From Glebionis coronaria (lineage: Eukaryota; Streptophyta; Magnoliopsida; Asterales; Asteraceae), in assembly GCA_025667525.1 (NCBI GenBank), contig CM046876.1, positions 81,075,512 to 81,139,511 of the forward strand: a DNA stretch of 64,000 nucleotides, in the 5' to 3' direction. This document shows positions 57,409 to 64,000 of the stretch, one piece after another; within the stretch, counting starts at the first letter, position 1, and each line of letters opens with the position of its first letter. Under the pieces are notes generated by a model. It was not told the DNA's origin. It did not search any database and worked only from the letters and a program-made list of their open reading frames with translations. The position numbers and the translations under genes were made by a program.

Positions 57409-60400
57409 TGTAACACCCCCAAATTTTATACAACTCAGTTCAGCGGAAGACTAGTTGGTGTTACGGGATAGCACATTACTCACATCATAGACAACGCTTA
57501 AAAATCGCGTCGTTTAATAATAAAGCATTTCCATTCATAAATATTAAAGTTACATAGGTCCCAAGTCATTACATTCCATACAAAAGTTTTACAAAGTGTT
57601 TGAATGGAAAAATATTGTTTAAGTGCGGGCCATGAATTCTTGTCGTCTTCCCGAGAATTACCTTCAAGTACCTGAGATAAGACATGTTAAAAGAAAAGGT
57701 CAGCGATAACGCCGAGTGAATTCATAGAGTTTGATAAAATCCATCAATATAATATCAGTATAAAATTATTACTGAAATCATTTTGTACAAATCATTTTAA
57801 TAGGCCATAAAATAGCCAAAGTCATTTTATACAAATCCTTATCGAAAATCAAAATATAGGCATTTGCCTTAAAAATCATTATACGAATCATTGTCGTTAA
57901 AAACACCATACAATACGTTTTGCAACGTTGTATAGATTAAATAAAACCGTTATATGGATATGGTTATAAAAAGCCTTAAAGATCATTATACGAGCCAATG
58001 TCGTAAAAACGTCATACAATACGTCTTATGACGTTGTAAAATATCAAATAAAAACCGTTATATGAATATGGTTATGAAAACCAAAACACAAACATAATAT
58101 CAATAGTATGACCCAATATTGCTAGTCAGGCAATACATCGTAATTCGGAGCGTCTAGTAGTATTTCGTTAGTTTTGGATTATTATAAGCCGCATGACATT
58201 GTTACCTTACTAAACCAACAACGGGTAGCTAACCCGATACCAATTTTCCCATCTAAAGTAGCGTGTCGTCACAAAGGTCACGCTATGGAAATCTTCTCAT
58301 ACATAAATTCGCTTACCAATCAATGTGGCACGACGGGGATCAACCGTCAAGGCGCGAACTTGGGTGATCGTCCCCAAATAGTACTATTAAATGCATAAGC
58401 GTCTACCAAATCCCGGTAGTTCACAATTCATGCTAATGATACTTTTAGTGACATAACCCAACTTTAATAATCCATTTAATTTCATCTATCGGGTCCTTTA
58501 ATCATTTATCGGGTCATACAATCGGGTCATTCAATCTTTCGGGTCCAAATCAATAAACAAACAATCGGGACAAATGGTGTCCTATTTTATAAAAACTAAC
58601 ATGTTATCTCCCTCGCGGGTTTATAAAATATTTATAAAAACATTTAAAAGAGTGCGAGGCTATGAACTCACGTTGATGTGGGAAGGCGGGTTATCGGCAA
58701 TTCGGACGTACGGTGCGTGCTTCAATCACGGAAACCTAGACAAATAATACTCGTCTTAGACTTATGTCCAATGACTTTATAAAAATATCAATTATGTATA
58801 CATATGATGATTATATATATGTGATGATCAAGTGGGTTTACATATCCTCATTTACTCATTTTTGTGTTATGTGTCGATAACTTTTATACTAGTTTTCTCG
58901 TTTTACCTATTTACGTGTTTTAAGTCCAATAAGCCTATTATAAGTTCTTAACTTGTATTAATCCTTGTTATACTTATATTATCAGTATCTACACTTTACA
59001 AGTTGGGCCTAAAAGGGTTAAGTCCAATAAATAAGTTTATAAGTGTTTCAGTCCATTTTGTTGTTTTATTAGTCCAATAACGTTAATTTAGTCCGTTAAT
59101 GTCCGTATGTCTTATAGTTCGGGTTTTTATCGGTTTTTACTTGTTATATATGTTTATATATCAGTATATGTGTTTGTAAAAATTTACATTAGACGGGTCC
59201 AACCGTCTAAGTTTTATTTAACAAAAACGTTAATTTTACGGTATTAGCCGAAAAAGTCGTAAAAATCATGTTTATAGTTTTATCACTTATAAAACTTAAC
59301 AAGTTACTATTTTTATAAAATGTCTACTTATTTAACGTTTTACATACTTATATAAATAAAATCCATAAGTTAGTGGGTTTTTATTTATATTTTATACTAT
59401 TAAATTTTGAGTGCTTATATAATAGTATTATACTTTATTTTCCAAAATCTGATTTTTATCTTCACTTTCACCAAAACTGCCATATCTTGAATTCTATATG
59501 GAGATAGAAGCTCAAATTTTTATCACATAAACTACATGATATTTGCTACATGTAACTCTTCTATAGCTACTGTTGAATCATCTTCTAAGTATTTTTTAAA
59601 AATCTTCCAAAACAGTGAACTAAGATTTGTACCTTAAACTTGTTTTGATCATATCTCACTCATTACAATGATTCCATTGCATGGCCAACTCTCACATGTA
59701 TACAAGACCCATAGCTTACTGTAAATCCATTCTACTTCATCATTTTATCAGTTCATAACATGTTTCTTTACTGTTTTATACAGCCATGTAAATTAATCAA
59801 GATTTTAACCTTGTTCTTTATAGTTTTCACCTTTTTAATCATGTTTATCAACACCAAATCCCCACATAACATTTTTTTATCATCATCTAATCATCATATA
59901 CATATACAATAGGAAATAAAATACATGTTTACATAATCAAAATAACAAGAAGATGAGGAGAACAATCTTTATACCACCAAAGTGATGAAATGATGAGCTT
60001 TTGGATGAACAAGACATGGTTATGGGTAACCAATCTTATGAGATATCAACACCACTTCTAGGATCACCAAGTATTTGTAGATTCCTCCAAAAATCAGCCC
60101 TTGTTCTTCATGAAAACTCCTTGAGAAATCAGCCCCAAGACTCCATGGAAACTCCTCCTTGGATGTTATAATCACCACCAATCAATAGGGTTTCAAAAGG
60201 GTTTCAACATGTGTATGAACAACATGGGATTTCATGGTTAAATCAAGATCAAAATGGGGTGTTTTGTGAGTGATATGGGACGAAATTTGAGAGAGAGATG
60301 AGAGGGTTGTGAGATTTTCATGTGAAAAATGAAAGCAAATGGTTATGTTTAGTGGTTTTGATGTTTAGTCGAAAACTTGTAGCTTTCAAGTTAAGCTAAG

Positions 60401-61013
60401 TAGGACAAGTGTGAGTAACTTGTGTAAAACTTGACACAAGGTTAGTGTGGTGTCACAATGTGGCCATCCCATGTGTGGGGGTGGGGCAAAACTTGTTTTT
60501 GTCTCATCCCCAATTATTTACGGGTACTCCTCGATTCTAGTTTCCTCGATTTGCGTGCCCTCGGGTCGTTTTACGAAAAATGTTTTTATAAATTATGAAT
60601 CAACGGCACAAAACGAATCTAATAAAAATTGTCTCATCAAAAACGGAGTTCGAAAACGTAAATACGTAATCCTAAGGTTTCCGGTTTAGTCGTAAAGGAC
60701 GCTAAATTAAAATCGTAAGACCTAATCTCTTCTCGTAAATTTGTGAGTTTATGAACCAACACAAATTTAAAACTCCAAAATAATATTCACGAATAAATTT
60801 ATTTTCTGAAATGTCGGACTGTCACCAAAGATGGTGTATGTAAACGTAAGCACGTAACGTTGAATCCTCCGGTTTAGACGTAGTCGACGCTACTTCAAGA
60901 CGTAAATCCAAATTACATCCCAAAATAAGTGAGTTCATATTGTAACATTAAAATAATGTTTTCAAATAAATATTGAGAATAAAATATCAACCATAAATTG
61001 ACGGATTGTCACA
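57409..61013 (-). mobile_element. Solo LTR H of a Tekay-type element
   Basis: 3605 bp with ends TGTAACACCCCC and GGATTGTCACA on the + strand (TGTGACAATCC to GGGGGTGTTACA on its own strand), flanked by perfect GTTGG duplications (57404-57408 and 61014-61018). It aligns along its length with the D LTR and shares the GTGAGT...CCTCGC and CCCGCGAGGG blocks with C. It contains no interior domain or PBS, so it is a solo LTR, normally left by recombination between two LTRs. Small ORFs inside (58174-58398, 60447-60689) are not supported as genes; the second recurs in D's LTRs as conserved DNA. Confidence 0.9.
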
Positions 61014-63142
61014 GTTGGCGTCGACAAATTCACCTTCCCGGCAGATTTTGTTGTCGTTGACTACGAGATGGACCCTCGTGTTCCATTAACCGTTGGACGT
61101 CCCTTCCTGAGGACCGGTCGCACTCTCATTGATGTAGCCGCGGGCGAAATAATCATGAGAGTTGGTGACGATAAAATTGTCTTCAACATGGGTAAGATTT
61201 CTAAGCAACCTTATTCATATAAGAGTGTTAATGCTATTGATGTTCTCGATGAGGCTTGTGAAGAACATTTTCGTGATGCTTGCAAAAGTACTCTTTCTTC
61301 TCTACCCAATGTTGAGACCGCTGCCTTAATTGCTCCGGCATTGACTCCTTTTGGAGAACGTGATTTGGATGATTTCGAAGCTAGCTTGGGTCCTCTTGAT
61401 ATTCAGTATGATAATTTGTCCACCGATTGGGATAAAGACATTCGTACTATGGCGAGACTTCTCAATGAAGACCCGTTTTCTCCTCCTTCTCCTAAAGATG
61501 TGACTAATGATGATCCATCGTTAGTTTCACCATCTATTGAGGATCCTCCCACTCTTGAGCTTAAGGACCTACCTCCTCATCTTAAGTACGTTTTCGTTGA
61601 AGACGACGAGAAGTTGCCGGTCATCATCGCAAAGGACCTGAAAGAAGACGAAAAAGCCCGACTTGTCGCCGTGTTGAAGAAGCATAAACGAGCTATCGCT
61701 TGGAAAATCTCCGACATTCGCGGAATTGATCCTCACTTTTGCACACATAAAATTCTCATGGAGGACGACTTTAAGCCCACAATTCAAAGCCAACAAAGGG
61801 TGAATCCTAAAATCCATGAAGTCATCAAAAAAGAGGTTATCAAACTTCTTGATGCGGGTATGATTTACCCTATTTCGGATTCACCATGGGTTAGTCCAGT
61901 CCATTGTGTGCCTAAGAAAGGCGGTATCACCGTTGTGCCCAATGCAAACAACGAGTTGATTCCTACCCGTCTCGTTACTGGGTGGAGAGTTTGTATAAAC
62001 TACCGCAAACTCAATGATGCCACGAGAAAGGATCATTTCCCTCTACCTTTTATGGACCAAATGCTTGAACGTTTAGCAGGTAATGAATATTACTTCTTTC
62101 ATGATGGTTTCTCAGGTTATTTCCAAATACCCATCGATCCCCAAGATCAAGAGAAGACAACATTCACTTGTCCCTATGGCACATTTGCTTACAAACGAAT
62201 GCCTTTTAGCTTATGCAATGCCCCCGGGACTTTCCAAAGGTGCATGTTGGCTATCTTCCATGACATGGTTGAGCAAACCATGGAAGTCTTCATGGATGAT
62301 TTCTTGGTCTTTGGGGATTCCTTCTCTTCTTGCCTTGCCAATTTGGAACGTATGCTTAAGCGGTGCGAAGACACTCACCTTGTTCTGAATTGGGAAAAAT
62401 GCCATTTTATGGTAAAAGAAGGCATTGTGCTAGGACACAAAATCTCTAAAGCCGGTCTTGAAGTCGACCGTGCTAAAGTAGATGTCATAGCCAAATTACC
62501 TCCACCTTCAACCGTGAAGGGTGTGAGAAGTTTTCTAGGTCATGCGGGCTTCTATCGTCGATTCATTCAGGATTTCTATAAAATCGCTCGCCCGATGACC
62601 CACCTCTTGGAAAAAGATACTCCTTTTATCTTTTCTAAAGAGTGTCTCGAAGCCTTCAATCTTCTTAAGGATAAGCTAACTAAGGCACCGGTCTTGGTTA
62701 CCCCTAATTGGGAGCTGCCTTTTGAATTGATGTGCGATGCTAGCGACTTTGCTATTGGTGCGGTTTTGGGCCAACGAGTGAATAAACACTTCCAACCAAT
62801 CCACTATGCTAGCAAAACAATGACGGGGGCTCAATTGCATTATACGACAAACGAAAAAGAGCTTTTAGCTGTTGTCTATGCTTTTGAGAAATTTCGCCCC
62901 TATCTTGTTTTATCCCCCACTATCGTATACACGGACCATTCCGCGTTGAAGTACTTGATGACAAAGCATGATTCTAAGCCAAGACTTCTTCGCTGGGTTT
63001 TACTCCTTCAAGAATTCAACATTGAAATTCGTGACAAGAAGGGTGCTGAAAACCTAGCCGCGGATCATCTGAGTCGACTTGAGGATCCATATCAAGGGGA
63101 TCATCCGCACAAAGAGATCAATGACTCTTTCCCCTTGAGACC
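61014..63142 (+). pseudogene. Element G pol: protease end, RT and RNase H
   Basis: Resumes after H in register (VGVDKFTFPADFVVVDYEM, then RVPLTVGRPFLRTG, the C-terminal protease region typical of Athila). RT has CINYRKLNDATRKDHFPLPF, FSGYFQIPI, RMPFSLCNAPGTF and the catalytic VFMDDFLVFG (about 62287). RNase H has CDASDFAIGAVLG (about 62733) and YTDHSALKYL. FFHDGFSGY and PFSLCNAP each differ by a residue from the usual forms. Open from 61014 to the TAA at 63144-63146. A 1-nt shift just before (about 63135) moves the polyprotein into another frame for integrase. Confidence 0.92.
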
Positions 63143-64000
63143 TTAATGTCTATAAATCTCAATCTTGACGACACCCCGTGGTTTGCGGACATTGCAAACT
63201 ACTTAGCGGGTGGTATTCTCATCAAAGGGTTAACATCCCAACAAAAGAAGAAGTTCTTGAATGATGTTAAGACTTACTTTTGGGATGACCCTTATCTATT
63301 CAAACAATGTGCTGATTTGATCATTCGTCGTTGTGTTGACGGACTGGCAGCTTTTGACATTCTCCAAGCTTGCCACAAAGGACCCACCGGTGGTCATTTT
63401 GGTCCCAACTACATCGCTAAAAAAGTGTTTGATTCTAGATTCTATTGGCCCACCATTTATCGTGACGCTCACGAAATGGTTAAGCATTGTGATGCTTGCC
63501 AACGCCAAGGCAAGATCACACATAAGGATGAGATGCCTCAAAATATCACACAGGAATGTGAAATCTTTGACGTATGGGGCATCGACTTTATGTGGCCATT
63601 TCCATCCTCCAAAGGGAACAAGTACATCCTCGTCGCCGTCGACTACGTTTCTAAATGGGTTAAAGCCAAGGCTCTCCCTACGAACGATGCGAGGGTGGTT
63701 GTGAACTTTTTGAAGCAGCTTTTCGCTCGATTTGGCGTTCCTCGTGCTATTATCAGTGACCGCGAGACTCATTTTTGCAACGATCAATTTGCAAGTGTCA
63801 TGGCTAAGAATGGTGTTAATCATCGTCTTTCCACCGCCTATCATTCCCAAACCAATGGGCAAGCCGAGATATCCAACCGTGGTTTGAAGCGAATTTTGGA
63901 GCATACTGTGGGAGAGCATCGCGCCGCGTGGGCCGATAAGTTAGATGATGCTTTGTGGGCTTTCCGTACTGCTTATAAGACCCCGATCGGTTGTACACCT
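63143..64000 (+). pseudogene. Element G integrase (cut by window end)
   Basis: Open in the frame beginning at 63143 (TLMSINLN, then [16 protein letters not shown]). The zinc region is [14 protein letters not shown] to [10 protein letters not shown] (about 63375-63520). The core has D (WGIDFMWPF, ~63575), D ([11 protein letters not shown], ~63750) and E ([14 protein letters not shown], ~63850). [10 protein letters not shown] replaces the commoner YHPQT. No stop up to the last base. It would insert Athila cDNA into the genome. Confidence 0.9.

Larger units (their letters stand above)
53174..64000 (+). mobile_element. Element G: Athila-type Ty3/gypsy element (runs off window)
   Basis: LTR, PBS of tRNA-Asp type, gag, protease, RT, RNase H and most of integrase in gypsy order, all on the plus strand. 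The PBS, the DLGASINLMP protease and the RT/RNase H sequence place it in the Athila lineage. Interrupted by solo LTR H at 57409-61013. The right end and any Athila ORF beyond integrase are outside the window. Confidence 0.9.

Noticed and set aside
57409..61013. Interval in the Athila polyprotein as an intron
   Set aside because: Perfect GTTGG duplications and LTR ends TG/CA, with homology to D's LTRs, show a solo LTR insertion.

Overview
This window is plant nuclear DNA made almost entirely of LTR retrotransposons inserted into one another. I see no host gene, tRNA, rRNA or CRISPR. The elements are Ty1/copia of Sirevirus type, Ty3/gypsy of Tekay/Del type and Ty3/gypsy of Athila type, so the host is a flowering plant. 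The Sirevirus with a third ORF and the style of the Athila gag recall elements common in Asteraceae, but that family assignment is only a low-confidence guess.

Layout. 1-726: minus-strand copia reverse transcriptase fragment. 727-3295: left part of an old Sirevirus (element A: truncated LTR, PBS, broken gag). 3296-25941: Sirevirus B inserted in A's gag, with 517-bp LTRs, PBS, gag, protease-integrase, RT-RNase H, a ~1.25-kb spacer and a third ORF of about 1,020 codons. Inside B, 8718-19400 is element D, a minus-strand, non-autonomous Tekay-type element (LTRs ~3.1 kb) with a perfect ATTAT target duplication. 25942-26857: continuation of A. 26858-34186 and 45051-45515: minus-strand Sirevirus-like element E carrying three accessory ORFs. 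E is split at ATCAA by element C (34187-45045), a nearly complete plus-strand Tekay-type gypsy element with 2.9-kb LTRs. 45516-51041: second truncated copy E' in the same orientation. 51042-53173: third-ORF region of the A/B Sirevirus family, possibly the far end of A. 53174-64000: Athila element G, running off the window, interrupted at 57409-61013 by a minus-strand solo LTR (H) with a GTTGG duplication.

Inferred order of events: A first; then B, E and G into A-derived sequence; then D into B, C into E and H into G. B's two LTRs differ at about 11 of 517 positions by eye, and the LTR pairs of C and D look about 97-98% identical. All autonomous elements carry frameshifts or stops and are probably dead in this copy.

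Most notable signal: three families each carry their own dense set of short CpG-containing motifs. The A/B family has RCGYTGACA units spaced mostly 21 bp (sometimes 15 bp), both in non-coding LTR/spacer DNA and, in frame, in gag, pol and ORF3. E/E' have a GC-rich palindromic module built on TTCCTTATCGATAAGGAA, one between each pair of accessory ORFs and one in the LTR. The Athila LTR has 24 RCGAT words in about 390 bp. These look like binding-site arrays of TE-specific regulators; that is inference.
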